From: Oxytricha trifallax
Taxonomy: Eukaryota; Ciliophora; Spirotrichea; Sporadotrichida; Oxytrichidae
Direction: 5' to 3'
Assembly (NCBI GenBank): GCA_000711775.1
Contig: ARYC01002117.1
Coordinates: 1-64,000 of the forward strand
Length of the DNA: 64,000 nucleotides
Shown here: piece after piece, positions 1-14,795 of the stretch
Numbering within the stretch: position 1 is the first letter of the stretch
Layout of the letters: each line of letters opens with the position of its first letter
Position numbers and translations under genes: made by a program
The notes under the pieces: model-generated
Seen by the model: the letters and a program-made list of their open reading frames with translations, nothing else
Databases searched by the model: none
Told to the model about the DNA's origin: nothing

Positions 1-1195
1 GAGGAAGAGAAAAAAGAAATTAAAGCATTACATTTATGTGAAGAGTATGAGAAGAACTTCTCTTATAAATCTGCTCTTAAGCGTCATATCTTAGAGTAGC
101 ATTCTAACAAGCCAAAGCTCTATATTAAGCATGATAAGATAGATGGAAAATATTTTGGCCCTTATTGCAATAAGCAATATAACCATCCAAGGGATTTAAA
201 AGTTCACCTATAAAACCATCATGGCAAGAAGTTTGAAGTCATAGATCCTGAGACTGGTGAGGTCTTCCTTCAAAAAAGAAGCCAAGAGACCCTTTAGAAT
301 CCTTGGAACAAAGAGTTAAGAAAGAAAATAAGCTTATTAAAGCAGTGAGAACCTTTCAGCTTCTGAGATAGTTAAAATCACTCTGAAGATACAAGCACTA
401 AGGCTTCCAATTTTAAATGTAATTGACCTTAAAGAATGTAAGGAAAGTTATCTTATACTTGAGGACAAGTTTGAGAAAAAGGTCATAACTGATAAGCAGT
501 TCGCATACAAGATTTATCCATTCAACTACTTTAAATGCGATGACAAGTATCAAATGGAATTTGTCAATGAGTACTAAGCTCTTACTAAAGCAAGGGATAG
601 ACAGTGGAGATTTATAATTAAGCTCTATGCAATACTCCTTGCTCAAGATCATGTTGTTTTTCGCCTCCCTCTATATTAAATGACATTAAGAGACTTCATT
701 TAAGATTAAAGAGTTCCAAAGTAGCTACCTCTTATTCTTACAAATGTTTGCAAAGGCATAGAAGAGGTGCACACTTTAGGGTATGTTCATAGAGACTTGA
801 AGCCTGAGAATATTATGCTTGACTTTTCACCTCTCAGAGTAGTAATAATTGATTTCAATAGATCATAAAGAGTTGAAGCTTCAGGACTTGGCAACATTTA
901 TGGTACTCCTGGATACTTCCCAGAAAGGGAGGACTGGAGAGATGGTGATATTAAGTGGGATGTATGGGCTCTAGCAGCAATTATTTCTGAATGCGATATG
1001 CAAAGAAATGATTACTATAGCTGTAAGAGAGAGAAATATTCATAGCAGAGAATACAGCAATATCTAGACTAGAATAAGATAAAAGGTAAAATGAAAGATA
1101 TGGCTGAGCAGATTATCTTAAGACCAAACCACAGAGCAGAGCAAACAATAGACTAAATGATCAACTGGATAGGAGATATCAAATTTAGAAAATGA
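1..1195 (+). CDS. TBE zinc-finger/kinase-like ORF, partial
   Basis: This is the accessory '57 kDa' type protein of TBE elements, 5' truncated by the window edge. The N-terminal part has two degenerate C2H2 zinc-finger units (around residues 12-40 and 50-80). The C-terminal part is protein-kinase-like: the catalytic loop HRDLKPEN lies near 800-830, the usual DFG is DFN (IIDFNRS, about 845-860), then GTPGYFPE and DVWALA. The stop is TGA at 1193-1195 and TAA/TAG are read as Gln. The zinc-finger frame meets TGA at 346-348, while the kinase frame is open from about 260, so one frameshift between roughly 260 and 340 is likely. The Asn replacing the DFG glycine leaves catalysis uncertain. Role in transposition is unknown. 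Confidence 0.75.
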
Positions 1196-1386
1196 GCACA
1201 TGATGCCAATGTATAGTTTGAGTGAATAGTAAAAATAAAACTCCTCTAATACACACAACTATACATTACATTTAAACATTAAACCCCTACATAAACCCTA
1301 TTAAAACCCTAATAAAGTATGCACTAATAGTCTACTTTTATCAATCAAAAACTCAATCAAACTACTGAAAGGGTTTTGGGGTTTTG
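1..1386 (+). mobile_element. TBE-type DNA transposon, right end
   Basis: The block ends at 1371-1386 in GGGTTTTGGGGTTTTG, the telomere-like terminus known for TBE (telomere-bearing element) transposons of hypotrich ciliates, followed by AAT at 1387-1389, which fits the 3-bp ANT target of this family. Inside is the zinc-finger/kinase ORF characteristic of TBEs, reading toward this end. The left part, including any transposase ORF, lies outside the window. The last ~78 bp (about 1309-1386) would be the terminal inverted repeat, but the partner is not visible. The family assignment is firm; the subfamily (TBE1, 2 or 3) is not decided. Confidence 0.85.
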
Positions 1387-1392
1387 AATGAG

Positions 1393-4300
1393 ATGGACTT
1401 TAATTTAACTGATTTCCTGAGAAACGAAAAATACTAAGAGCACTACTATTACAATGAATATAGGCCACAGTCTTTTTTCCATTTTGTGTATAGAGACAAG
1501 TACTTCATACTTCAATTTGACTACTCATATTACATGATTATGGACAAACTTAACGTTAGTTATTTTGGAACATTTGAGCTCAGTGACAAACATTTGTATT
1601 TAACTTATGATAAAGAGGAGCTATTTGTTATAAACATGCCTAGTAATGACTCTAGATAAAAAGAAATAAGGCAATATCAGTTTAAGGAGGGTTTAATAGA
1701 AACTGCAATGAGATTGGGTGTTTAGAAGTAGCATGTAGTATTTAATTGTAAACATGGATAATTTATGATCTATGTATTTAAAGTGTTCTTATAAATTATG
1801 TTTAATATTAAATTATTCTCCCATTAATTTGTGGTACAAGATGCTGAATATTAAGAGGTTTGTCACATAAACCTAAAATTTGTCGAGTAATAGCACACTT
1901 CTTTAATTCATGGTTAAACCTTAATTTTGGATATGACCAATGACCACGATATGGTCAAATACATAAACAGCTTATAAACTGAATAAATAATCTATCACTA
2001 TGACATATATGATTCAACACTTTTGCATTAAATTCTTCCTAGAAGCTAGAAAGTTATAGAGACTATAATGAAAAAATTATCATTTGCTAATATGAAAAGT
2101 ATCCCACTCATTTTACAGAGAAACTCTTAAAATAAAACAATCCTAGATTTAGCAGTGAAATTTTAAGATTTCTTTAAAATCAACATAATCTTGGAAATAT
2201 TGATGAAGTACCAAAGTTAAACCTACTTAAATGAAATAGTTGATCCCCATATAAATTACATGCTTCAATATAAATTCAATTTGAAAGAGTACTTTGAAAG
2301 TGAACTACCAATGCAACAGATATAAAACGCAAATTACCCTAATTACTCGAAAAATCGTGAAACTTTAATTTATGGGGACTTCAAGGATCATCATACACTC
2401 TACTATATTTTCAATAATTACAATAAGTTTGTCGGTTCTAAGATTAAAGAGAACAAAGATATGGGTCAAGTTCAAGTTGAATACTTCTTTTTAAACATTC
2501 CAGTTACTAGTTTGAGCAAAGAGTTTATGCAAAATTTAGCAGAATTAAGGGATCTGGAGATTTATGAAACTTTACCTATACAGACAATCATAGACTACAA
2601 ATGGAAGAAATTTGCATATTGGTCTACTTTTAAACAATTTTTGCTCTTTATGATGTTTCTCATTAATTATGTAGTTGATATCTATTTGTTTATATGCATT
2701 GGCTAAGAACGAGATACAGTAATGTTAATAATCCCGAAAATTTTTTGTCTAATTTATGTTATCTTGATGGAACGATATGAGTACAAGATATTGAAATAAG
2801 TTGGCTTGAGAAAATATTTCGAGGATCCTTGGAATTACAGTGACCAAGTTTTTGCCTTATTATACTTAGCTTGCATAATAGTAGACTGGATTTAAGGTCA
2901 CGATGATGCATAATAAATCATGCTTTCGATAATGTGCTTCTTTGTATTTACAAAGCTCTGTTCAAATCTGAGAGTGTTTAAGGGTTTCAGTTTCTAAATG
3001 AGTATGCTAAAGGCCGTGTTTTTCGACATTAGGTATTTCATTTTGCTATATACTTTTGTGATTGGCATGTATGGCTTAATTTTCACATTGCTCAAAATCA
3101 AAGCAAATGACGATGATACTTATTACGAGGGTATCAGTTATTTGGGTTTCTTTGTGATGTCGTTTAGAGCTTCAATTGGAGATTCTCAAGTCGACAACTT
3201 TTATGAGCTATAAGGTTTCTAAGCAGTATTTGGTTGGCTAGTATGGATTTCTGGAATTTTGTTCATGAATATTATTTTACTAAACTTTATCATCGCTGTC
3301 ATATCAGAGTCTTACGATAAAGTTATGTAAAGAATGACAGCTGAGTCTTACAAGATAAAATGCTAATTAATACAAGAACGAGAGTCTTATTTTACAGAGT
3401 AAGACTTTAAAAATAGGAAATTTTTCCCAAAATATTTGATTCTACGTAGACCCATTCAAGGTTAATAAGAGGGAGATATAGATTGGCAGGGTTTTGTGAA
3501 AGACTTAAAGAAATCAATTAATAAATCGCAATCAACTCAAGTTAGCAATATCAAGTTAACTAATGATCACTTGAAGAATGACATCTACGAGAAATTAGTG
3601 CTAGTTTAAAGGGACATATAATTGAAATAAGAATCCTTTGAATCTAGTATTAAGTTTCATCTTGCTGAAACTGTTAAGCAGATATCATCTTATAATTATT
3701 ATTAATTCTTTATCAAATTTCTTTTATTTATAAGAATTATGAAGTTTATTATAACAAAACTCATTAGACGAAAAACTAGAGAAAATGATAAAGGGATAAG
3801 ATGCTTTGTAACAAAGATTTGATAAAAGTATTCAACCTTTGGTTTAGCTCTAGTAATGGCAGTAATTTTAATTGAAGCAATATTGCGCAATATTTGCTAC
3901 ATTTTTATATTTGAATTCATAATCATGATTGATGCCATCAAATGGATATAATTAAATGAAATCTATTTTAATGTTTTTGATTATAATAGCAGCTAAATAA
4001 CAATTTACCTCTCCCCAAGATTGAAGAGAAAATACTACATTTAAATACTAATAGTAATATTTAAATGAGGCCTCCTCAATTAAACTTAGTTTAATCTAGG
4101 TCAGCAATGATTTCAAATTCATCAGATCCAAGAATCTAAAGTATTCCTTGAATTATTTATAACAGAAAACTGTAATTTATTGTACTCTTTTTATGAAATT
4201 TTGCCTTACGTATTGGATATATAGAGTCTGTGCATTTACATTTATAATTTTTGGAATAGCAATTTGTTGAAATTGGAGACAAAAATCTAGATAGGGCCAG

Positions 4301-4482
4301 CCTCACAGTTGCAGCAAGATAAACTAGAATTAAATCAACAAAAATCAATCAAGAAAGAAGAAATTCAAGAATAAAGCATCAAAAGTGAAATAATGGAGGA
4401 AGGAAACGAGGTTGTAGCCGAGGATATGGACAATGCAGGCAGTGACAAAGAATCTGATTATAAATGCGATACAACTTAATGA
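1393..4482 (+). CDS. Ciliate polytopic cation-channel protein
   Basis: A continuous Gln-TAA/TAG frame runs from ATG 1393 to TGA 3820. It has a non-conserved N-terminal half, several hydrophobic segments from about 2600 to 3300, a pore-like stretch (SYLGFFVMSF, about 3140-3170) and the final helix with LLNFIIAVISESYDKV (3275-3325). These are typical of TRP/polycystin-like ion-transport proteins of ciliates, which often carry an N-terminal WD40 region. The TBE insertion lies 7 bp before this ATG, so more N-terminal sequence may lie left of the element. From 3820 to about 4270 the same frame has TGA three times and looks non-coding. A charged, Gln-rich C-terminal tail is open from about 4270 to TGA 4480-4482. 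I infer an IES of roughly 0.5-0.6 kb between about 3690 and 4290; its pointer was not found. Confidence 0.6.
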
Positions 4483-4639
4483 TTCTATTTACTTCATCAA
4501 AGGACTAAAGATATTAATTTTATCATTTTATAAAAAAACACATATTAATTTCTATTAATATTCTACTTTTATTAGAGATTTAAAGTTCAAAGATATATTG
4601 CAGTATTCAATATTGGTTAATTTTTCGAATGATAACAAT

Positions 4640-7600
4640 ATGAAGTAAGTTTATAATAAGTTTCTTAATTTTTTGTTTTATATAGCGATTAAACCATCGG
4701 AGATAACTATGCATAGGCCCTAGCAGAGGGATTGCAAGTTTTAGAAAACCCACCATCTTCCATTATCCTTAAGAACAACAACCTTACATAAATTTAATCC
4801 TTGGTTATATTATAATTTTTTTATGATAAAACTCAAAACTAGAAATAATTACAGATGCTGGAGTGACTCCAATCATAAAATCCTTGGCTAAAACATCCCC
4901 TGATTTGTTGATCTTAGATCTATCATAAAATCATAAAATATCTGTTGAAGGGTACCAAGTACTCCTTGATGCCATAGATTAAGAAAAATTTATTCAGTTA
5001 GAGTAGCTAAATATTATTAATTAGCTTTTATATATTTAATTTATCAATATGTATCTTGGGATAATTATAAACTTTATATTATCATATAAATCTAGAAGGA
5101 AACTTGTTCGGTGACAGGATAATGAAGAATCTTGGAAATGTAATGGCACAAAACAACTCAATTAGATTACTTAATATAAGTTAGAATAAAATCACAGATG
5201 AAGGTGCAAAGTATATAGCACATTTTTTGAAGATTAATACATGTTGTAATGTTTTGTTTATGAGGTGGAACCAAATTAAAGCGTTTTTTTCTTAAATTAA
5301 TATATAGTAAAACTACTTATTTTACAGAAAACTTATAGATGTAATTGTTATTTTTTTAAAGCCAAAGGCGCAAGTATAATTTCAAAGTCATTGTTAGTAA
5401 ATGACTGCTTGTAGATTTGGGATGCAAGTTTCAATTCTTTTGGATCTCAAACAGTTCAAACAAATCAAAATAACAAATAATCTTCAATGCCAAACTCTGA
5501 CCAATAAATTTCAAAAGAGTAACAATAAATATAGAATGATAAAGTTACAAAAATGATGAATTTCTCAAAGGTTAAGGTTGGCTCTGATTTTTGTGAAATT
5601 ATGAAAAATAAGTGGAAAACTTTAATTAAAATTGAAATTTATAATTTAAATAAGGAAAACTTAAGATGGTGACCCTGAGCAGCTAGTCATTCACTAAAAC
5701 TTGTAAGTTACAAAAAACATAACTAAAATTTTTTATTTCAGCAACTTACCACCTGGAGAGACGACGTCAGTAGACCAAGACCTCAAGTGGCACTGGAAAA
5801 AAATGGGAATAACAGAATAGGTTTGACCAGATGGAGCAAAGTATGAAGGATATTGGAAAGATGATAAAGCTGTTTCTAGATTCCATTTCTGTATTTGTCT
5901 ATACTAATACTTATTATTTAAATTCATTTTCATTTTATATTAAAGTCTTCCACTTATTTTTCATAAATGTTCAAGTTAAATAAAACATTGATACATTTAG
6001 ACTTATCGCATAATAATTTCAATAAAACTGATTGCTTGAGTATGGAACTTGGTTTGAGAGAGAATCATTCTTTACTTGGGTTACATATGCTTGGAAATAT
6101 ATTCAATTAAATTGAAATTCGATTTAAATTGTCTTAAGGATTTTTTTAATTTTATTAAAAATGAGATGAATACAAATTCACAAGGATTTATAAAAGAGGA
6201 TGGGCAAAACGATCCAAGTTTATCTCACATAATAAGTCGTATCTCGCCTACTTTAGCGACTGGTACTATATCTAAAGCAAAAGTGGAATTAAAAGCCACA
6301 AGTAATTGCTGGATTTGTGAAGGCTGGTCTTAAATCCTGTTTAAAATTAATCCAAACGATGTGATAATAGATTAAAAAACTGGACTTAGGTTGTATGACG
6401 AAATGGATGATTTCACTTTGATGTATATTCATCTCTCTTGTGATAGTGAACCTGATTTAATGGAGAAAAATTCGTAAACTGGTGAATTTTCATTGCTTAG
6501 AATGGTGCCTCCAGGACAGATAAATTATTACTACTCCATAGGTTAACCGCCTCTAGTGAACCAAGCTCAGTAAACTTTCACTAAAAGTTTTATAAACAAG
6601 AAAAAAATTGAAGTGCCTAACACCAACATAGTCTAAAATGTCATACAGACAAGAGAAGTAATTACTCAAACATATCTTGAAGATTTGTCAGTGCTTCCTA
6701 GACCTCCCCCTAAAAAGATTAATGGAATATTGAGGCTAAAAACTCCTTGGGATTTTAACAAGTCTGTATTCAAGGACTATATATTTGATAATGAAATGAC
6801 TATAGCTAGATGTTTTGAATATGATTGGAGTAATTCTAAGATTCCAAAAATAGTAAAAGATGAATCTGAACTTAGCTAGATTAAAGCTTATTTAAAGTCA
6901 ATCTATAAATCCATGTAAGTCATATCAATAAGTGATGTAAATTTGTTAATCTTATTACAAATTTAGTCGAGAATGCTATAAGCACTATGCAGGTATTAAT
7001 CCATAAAATGATATTCCATCAATAGGATAAAATGCTTTCTAAGACTTCGTGAATAACTGTCAAATATTAGAGGGAGATCTAATTAAGCTTAGTGATGTTG
7101 ATTTGGAGTTTATTAGTACTAATGCTGGGAATAAGAATTAGAGATTAAACCCGGATAGAGCACTGGTTCGGTATTAACTTATGGAGATTTGTGTCAGAAT
7201 AGCTATCTTCAAATATTACAAAAGTAAGTTAATATAAAGTTTAGATATAGCTGTGTGTTAAATTTATTTCATTTTAGAGGTAGTCAATTCTACTTTTGAA
7301 GCAGTAAAGATGCTTTTTGAATAATAAGGGGTCTAATGTGTTCACATATTATATATTTTTTTCGATTTTATATTAACTTATTTTATAAAATAATCTTGAT
7401 ATTTTATAATTAACATGGTGATTACAGTTTATTTCTTTTAATTTATATTTTCTGATTGCTTATAAAGTCTGAAAAATTTAAAATTACTCTCTTGCAATTG
7501 TATAAAATATATTTGTAAATATTTTGTGAAAGATATCCTGCCCTAATAAGTTTTCCCTTTTATCTCAAAATTTGATAGTCATGATTGGCGCTTGAAAAGA

Positions 7601-8540
7601 CTCTGGAACGAGGAATGCGACATGGTTTATAAATATTACTATAAAGTTTTACAAGCTCTTTTTGAGAAATTTTCAGGTAAATTTTCCAAACCTGGAATGC
7701 CAAAGTAATAATAAATAAAAAAAACATTACCCCTATTTTTAGATTCATGTCACTTGAGGAGATTAGCACATTTGCAACAACTTTGAACATTCTTGATGAT
7801 ACTTTTGGACCTAGAGAGTTAGGAATACAGTTTAATTTGGCTTAAATGACAAATATCACTGAATTAGAGACTGAAAATCACATTAAAATGAATTTGATAG
7901 AATTTTTAGATGCTTTTGCAAGGATATTACTCAAATAAAATTAAAATTTTTATCTACAAGTTTATAAAATTATCATTACAAGTAATTTTAATTAAAAATA
8001 TAAATAATAGCTGATAAACTTATGCTTGATGTAAGTTTTATATTTTAATTCTAAATTTCTTGAAATTAGTTAAATCCTGAGGAACCTGATTAATTATTAG
8101 AAGAGTATCAAGCAATATAAGACGTCAATAAAAGAAAGAAACTTATGAGAGATAAAAAATTGGCACCAAAATTAGAATGGTTTTAATATAATTATAAAAT
8201 AAGTATAATTTTTAATGATTTCATAATACTAATAAAGTAATTTATACTGGCTATTTAAGAGAAGCATTAAATTCGTTTTGGGAGAAGGATTCAGAAAAGA
8301 ATTTCAAAGGAATAAATTCTAAAGTCCAATAAAGAAACCTTCAGCTAGGCAATGATCATGATTTTATTAAGTATATAGTTTATATTGAATTCTTTGATTT
8401 ACATAAATTTTAATCAAGAAATCGAAAGGTTTTTCAAGGTTATAGTGCAAATAAGGATATTAATGGATTAACTTAAAATAAACTATGCTTTGTATTTAAC
8501 GTATCTGCAAATTTAATAATAATCCTTTCAGAGCTTTGGT
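4640..8540 (+). CDS. Leucine-rich repeat protein, many IESs
   Basis: A ribonuclease-inhibitor-type LRR protein (units such as [33 protein letters not shown]) followed by a conserved ciliate C-terminal region beginning WICEGW (about 6310). The start is ATG 4640, followed at once by an intron. Introns (GT-AG): 4645-4685, 5703-5741, 6915-6966, 7224-7277, 7705-7742, 8031-8069. IESs with pointers: 4784-4848 TTACA; 5008-5086 TAAAT; 5278-5357 AAAGC; 5814-5828 AGA (15 bp, removes a TGA); 5864-5979 ATAAA; 6095-6158 AAAT. Others are needed near 5650, 7330-7530, 7940-8010 and 8190-8245 (pointer TTTA). The last segment stays open until it runs antisense into the IDH gene, so the true 3' end is uncertain (8350-8540). 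Probable scaffold protein; no enzymatic motif seen. Confidence 0.75.
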
Positions 8541-10179
8541 GAACCTCCAGCTAATTCAGTCTTAAGAGTTTCAGCGCATTTATTCATAAACTCCTCAGTA
8601 GTGCAGTATTTGCTTCTAGCTACCTCTTTGCCTTCGGTGATACACATAGCCAAGTCCTTAGTCATGTGGCCCTTCTCGACAGTTAAGATCACAGCTCTCT
8701 CAAGAGTCTCACAGAAATTTGTGAGTGGTAGATTGTTGTCTAGTTTAGCTCTGTATAAGAGACCTCTGGTCCAAGCGAAAATGCTGGCGATTGGGTTGGT
8801 TGAAGTTTCTTGACCCTTTTGATGTTGTCTGTAATGTCTGGTTACTGTACCGTGAGCAGCTTCAGCCTCAACACATCCATCAGGTGAGATTAGCACTGAA
8901 GTCATATTGAGCAATAAAATATATAATAGAAAAGTCATGAGACCAAGAGATCCATAGCCTTGAGCGACGATATCTGATTGAACATCTCCATCGTAGTTTT
9001 TGCAAGCCCACACGAACCCACCATTGCTCTTAATAACATAAGCGACCATATCATCGATTAATCTATGCTCATACCAAAGCTTTCTTGATTCATACTCCTT
9101 CTTGTAAGTATAAAATTACTTTATAATCATATGCTTAGTTTTATATTATGATGACCATATATATATATATATATATATTGAAGTAGATTGATAGATCTCT
9201 TCAAAGATATCCTTGAATCTACCATCATAACGCTTAAGAATGGTGTTTTTAGTACTCAAGTATAGTGGATAGTTACGGTCAAGTGCGTATTTGAAGCATG
9301 CATGTGCGAAAGCAATAATTGATTCATCAGTGTTGTACATCAATTAAATATTATATGAAAATTAATTAATGCAATATAAAATTAACTACTCCATCAATAT
9401 TAAGCTGGTAATTATAGAAACTTTCATAATTTTGATAAGTACATACCCATAATGACACCACCTGATCCCTTGAATTCATAAACATCATACTCGACAGCTT
9501 TGCCTCCGTTTTTAGGGTGGAAGCTCATTTTGAATAATCCATCTTCCTTGATAACTGCATCAGTGGCTCTGTATTGATCACCAAAAGCATGTCTTCCAAT
9601 CACGATTGGATTTGACCATCCTGGAACTAGTCTAGGGATATTCTTGATAACGATTGCAATATATTAATTTATGAGAATTTAATTGCTTATTAATGAATAT
9701 TTACATTAATTAAAATTGAGATTGGTTCTCTGAATACAGTACCATTAAGTTCGTTTCTGATTGTTCCATTTGGAGATTTCCACATTTGCTTAAGTTTGAA
9801 TTCCTTTACTCTAGCTTCATCTGGAGTGATGGTAGCGCACTTAATTCCTACCTTGTATTTCTTACTTAAAATTAATTAATAGCCATTTTTACCTATTTTA
9901 TGTACTTTAATTGGGTCACTAGATCACATAAATCCTATTTTACAATTTCTTGATTGCAGCTGCTGCTTCTAGAGTGACTTTATCATCAGTCTAATCACGA
10001 TATTCCATGCCCAAATCGAAATACTTAATGTCCAAGTCCAAGAATGGTAGGATAAGTTGGTCCTTGATGTACTTCCAAATAATTCTAGTCATTTCGTCTC
10101 CGTCCATCTCGACCACGGGGTTGGTCACTTTGATCTTTGGGAAAGCTGTGGCTACTGCTGTGAGATTTGATTCAACCAT
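8528..10179 (-). CDS. Isocitrate dehydrogenase, NADP-dependent
   Basis: Converts isocitrate and NADP+ to 2-oxoglutarate, CO2 and NADPH. Starting at ATG 10179 the protein shows [83 protein letters not shown] and [17 protein letters not shown] in the family order, and ends at TGA 8528-8530. Full length is restored by removing five IESs: 9864-9951 (pointer AAGAAAT), 9657-9724 (CAATC), 9341-9444 (ATGTAC), 9111-9185 (TACTT, containing a TA microsatellite) and 8906-8938 (ATGACTT, 33 bp and in frame). No intron is needed. The domain is complete and looks functional. No presequence is evident, so it may be the cytosolic form. Confidence 0.95.
8906..8938 (-). other. In-frame IES inside IDH
   Basis: The 7-bp repeat ATGACTT (coding strand) flanks 33 bp that contain no stop and keep the frame, so a naive translation carries 11 extra hydrophobic residues between GLMT and SVLISPDG. 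Deleting one repeat plus the spacer gives the normal IDH sequence. Alignment to any NADP-IDH shows the insertion. Confidence 0.85.
9157..9179. repeat. (TA)n microsatellite
   Basis: About 12 TA units, lying inside the IES at 9111-9185 of the IDH gene. Confidence 0.9.
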
Positions 10180-10381
10180 TTTGTCGATTTGAGTGTATGT
10201 AATAATATAAATTTATAAATAAAAATAGAAATATAGAGGCAATTTATATATAGATTTATTGATGCAATGAATTTAGCTGTGATGTCATTGACAGTTTAGC
10301 AAATTGGATATTATCTAGAATTATAATAGAAATAAATTACTATAAAAATAAATAATATTATTATCTTTAAATTTGATTAAC

Positions 10382-12124
<1,743 letters not shown>

Positions 12125-12179
12125 TTATATTAGTTTTAAGGTCAAGGAACTTTTATATTTTAAAAACCTATTGCTTTGA

Positions 12180-14485
12180 TTTCATTATGTTTTATCTACC
12201 ATTCTAGATTAACATTGGAAAAAATTTGATATTGATATCATATCGGTTTCCTTTTCTATGTACAATTCCGAATGGTCTTGGTGCCATCATAAAGTCTTCA
12301 CATTTATCAATATATCTCGAGTATGCGCTCTCATCTGGTATACTACTGTCTCGTTTATTTTTGTCTTTAGTCTTGAAATTTTTGAAAAACAGCTAGATTT
12401 CTTATCTTTCCCTTAGTATATCTTCCTGGTCTCTTTTAAGCTCAACTTCTGTAAAGAAATATAAATATAAAAACACATTTATTAATAAATTCAATCTGTG
12501 TTATGGATAAGCCCATCATTTAGCTTTTTTCTCATAATACTTTTTCCTTATCTCTAAAAGTTAAATGCTTGCCCTTCGCTCTGTTTCACAGACGAGCTTT
12601 AATTGCTTTTATTATTGATTGTAAATTTCTAGGTCTGTACACTGTTAGTGTAAGAATCAATTTGAAAGTGGAGGTTGTTTGCTTATTTGATGTTCAAAAA
12701 GGGTAATTAGCTTTTCATAGTGTTTGTGTTTTGATTAACATTTTAAGGGTCCTCATCTATTTAATTCAATTCAAAAGTGAAAATATGCTAAGAGCCTTTA
12801 GGTTTAGCAGACAAACTTTCTTAATAATCTTTCATTTAACTATTTTTAGATTTCTCAAGTAACAGGCGATGTTTATTTTGGTTAAGTTTTTATTAATTCA
12901 AAGCCTCCTGTTTTTCCTCACTATCACTAAATATATAAACTTCTGATTAATTTGAGCGATCACTTTTGCTACCTAAAGTATCCACGATTTTTTAATAGTC
13001 TTCGTCATTTAAATCTTAATTTTGCTAATCGCTAAGGTCAGATTCGAAATTCAATCTATCATGAAGTTTATTATTTTCCTGAGAATTTTCCTTCTCCAAG
13101 TATCTCTTTCGTCTCTTGATAGCTTTGATGTACTTATCAACTTTTTACTCCACGTTTTGCAATCTCGGCATGCTATAATTTCTAAACATGATATATCCTT
13201 AATCAACAAAAGCTTTTTTATCTCGATCTGGTTTTGAAATATTTTAAGCTTTCTCCATTCCTTATTTGACAATGGAAGATAACTCATCGATGCTCTTTTC
13301 ATATACAGATTTATTGTGGTCAGAAATATCATCTTCCACTAAAATTGAGGGTTATTACTTTCAAAGAAGGTGATTATTAGGATGATGATTTATTACTTAA
13401 GAAGAAGAGGGAGAATTTTTAGGTTGCATTTATTTGGCAAATTTTGACAATAACTTGGAAGTGTTTACGTTATTTTGATAAGCATGCAAAGGCGATTACT
13501 TTCCTGATTGAATTTTACTATGGTTTAATTATAATTCCCCTTCTTTCAAATGAGGGACTGTATTAAGGGTTTTTGCTTGTTTTAATTGCTCTTAGAGTTC
13601 CTTGTTTTAAGTATGCAAAGTGCTTTATAGGTGAGGGAGATTAATCACGGAAAAGGTTTTTATAATTATTTCATTTGAGTTATTTCTTTGATGAGATCTT
13701 TAAGAGGTAAGATTGTCTCCTTGGTTTAACTTATGCAAATTTTCCAATATATAAAAAAGGAAATATTAAGTATAATCAATATAAATGTTTCAAAAATTAT
13801 ATTCCATACTATGTCTATGCTTCTTCTATTTCAAATCAATCAACACATCTTTCTCCATGAGTTACTATTAAGTCAAAATATCCTAAACTATCTTTGCAGC
13901 TCCTTGAAATAGTTCCCCATATTTCTCTTGATATTTGGGATTGACGTTTAGGGATTTATATTGGCTTAGGTCCCCTTGCAGGTTTTTGGTTTAAAGTGGT
14001 AAAAACTTTGAAGATTGAGATATTTAAGAAGGCACTGAATCTTTATACAGTATGGCTTAGTGGTTTCTTTAATTCTATAGATGAATGCTACTTTTAAACA
14101 TTTAATTTTATTGTAAAAATGCAATAAACATATAGTAAAAACTACTTATAACTAAAATTATACTTATCGGATCGAAATGATTGATAAATTTGCCCTTTTA
14201 GGAAGGCAGTTTCATTTACAAATTAGCATTGATATTTTATTGCGTATAGTTACTCACAATTTAATCTTGAAAATCATTATAATGCACCATCGGGTTTTTC
14301 AACGATTGAATCTCACTTTTTAAAGGTTAGCTTGATTTCTTAGGATTATAAATATGTGGATTTTAGACAGCCAAGTGGTTTTGATTTGAGTATTTTTATG
14401 AAAGTAGGCTTTAATTTTAAGATATAGCAATATTAGGAAGGACCAGCAAATTGTTCTGTGATAATGTAGATTGCTTTGACTTCAT
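12180..14485 (-). CDS. Coiled-coil protein, unknown function
   Basis: Not recognised. Starts at ATG 14485. The protein is rich in Asn, Gln, Ser and Lys with coiled-coil stretches (KELQEQLKQAK; KYIKAIKRRKRYLEKE) and acidic patches. IESs: 14093-14164 (AGTA), 13747-13806 (TGGAA), 13341-13397 (AGT; it holds the TGA that would otherwise stop the frame) and 12453-12499 (ACAGA). After the last junction the frame continues through FMMAPRPFG and stays open into the antisense of the upstream kinase tail, so the stop is not located; 12180 is an estimate. The neighbour on the left is convergent. Confidence 0.65.
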
Positions 14486-14795
14486 TAAAACTATCTATGT
14501 AAATTATTAAGATAATAATAAAACTTTAATAATATCACAAAAGTCATATATTATACTTTACATTAACTACACTCAAATAAATAAAATGAATATTTCATTT
14601 AAATGTAATAAAATGTATGTTGGTGGTGAAGGTTTTTTTTTAAAAAAATCATAAAGTTATTAGCTCAGTTGTTTAATATATGTTAATTCAATGATTATCA
14701 AAGGTATGATATCAGATTTAAAAATAAATTAAATGATTTTTTATAAAAAAACTTTTATTTAGAAATTTATTAAAATTACTTTAAGATTGAACTAT
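14486..14795. other. AT-rich spacer
   Basis: About 310 bp between the start of one minus-strand gene and the stop of the next, strongly AT-rich, with no coding frame or repeat that I can see. Confidence 0.6.

Noticed and set aside
1371-1386. Chromosome end or telomere
   Set aside because: The G4T4-like run is only two units, continues into unrelated coding DNA and is the known terminus of TBE transposons.
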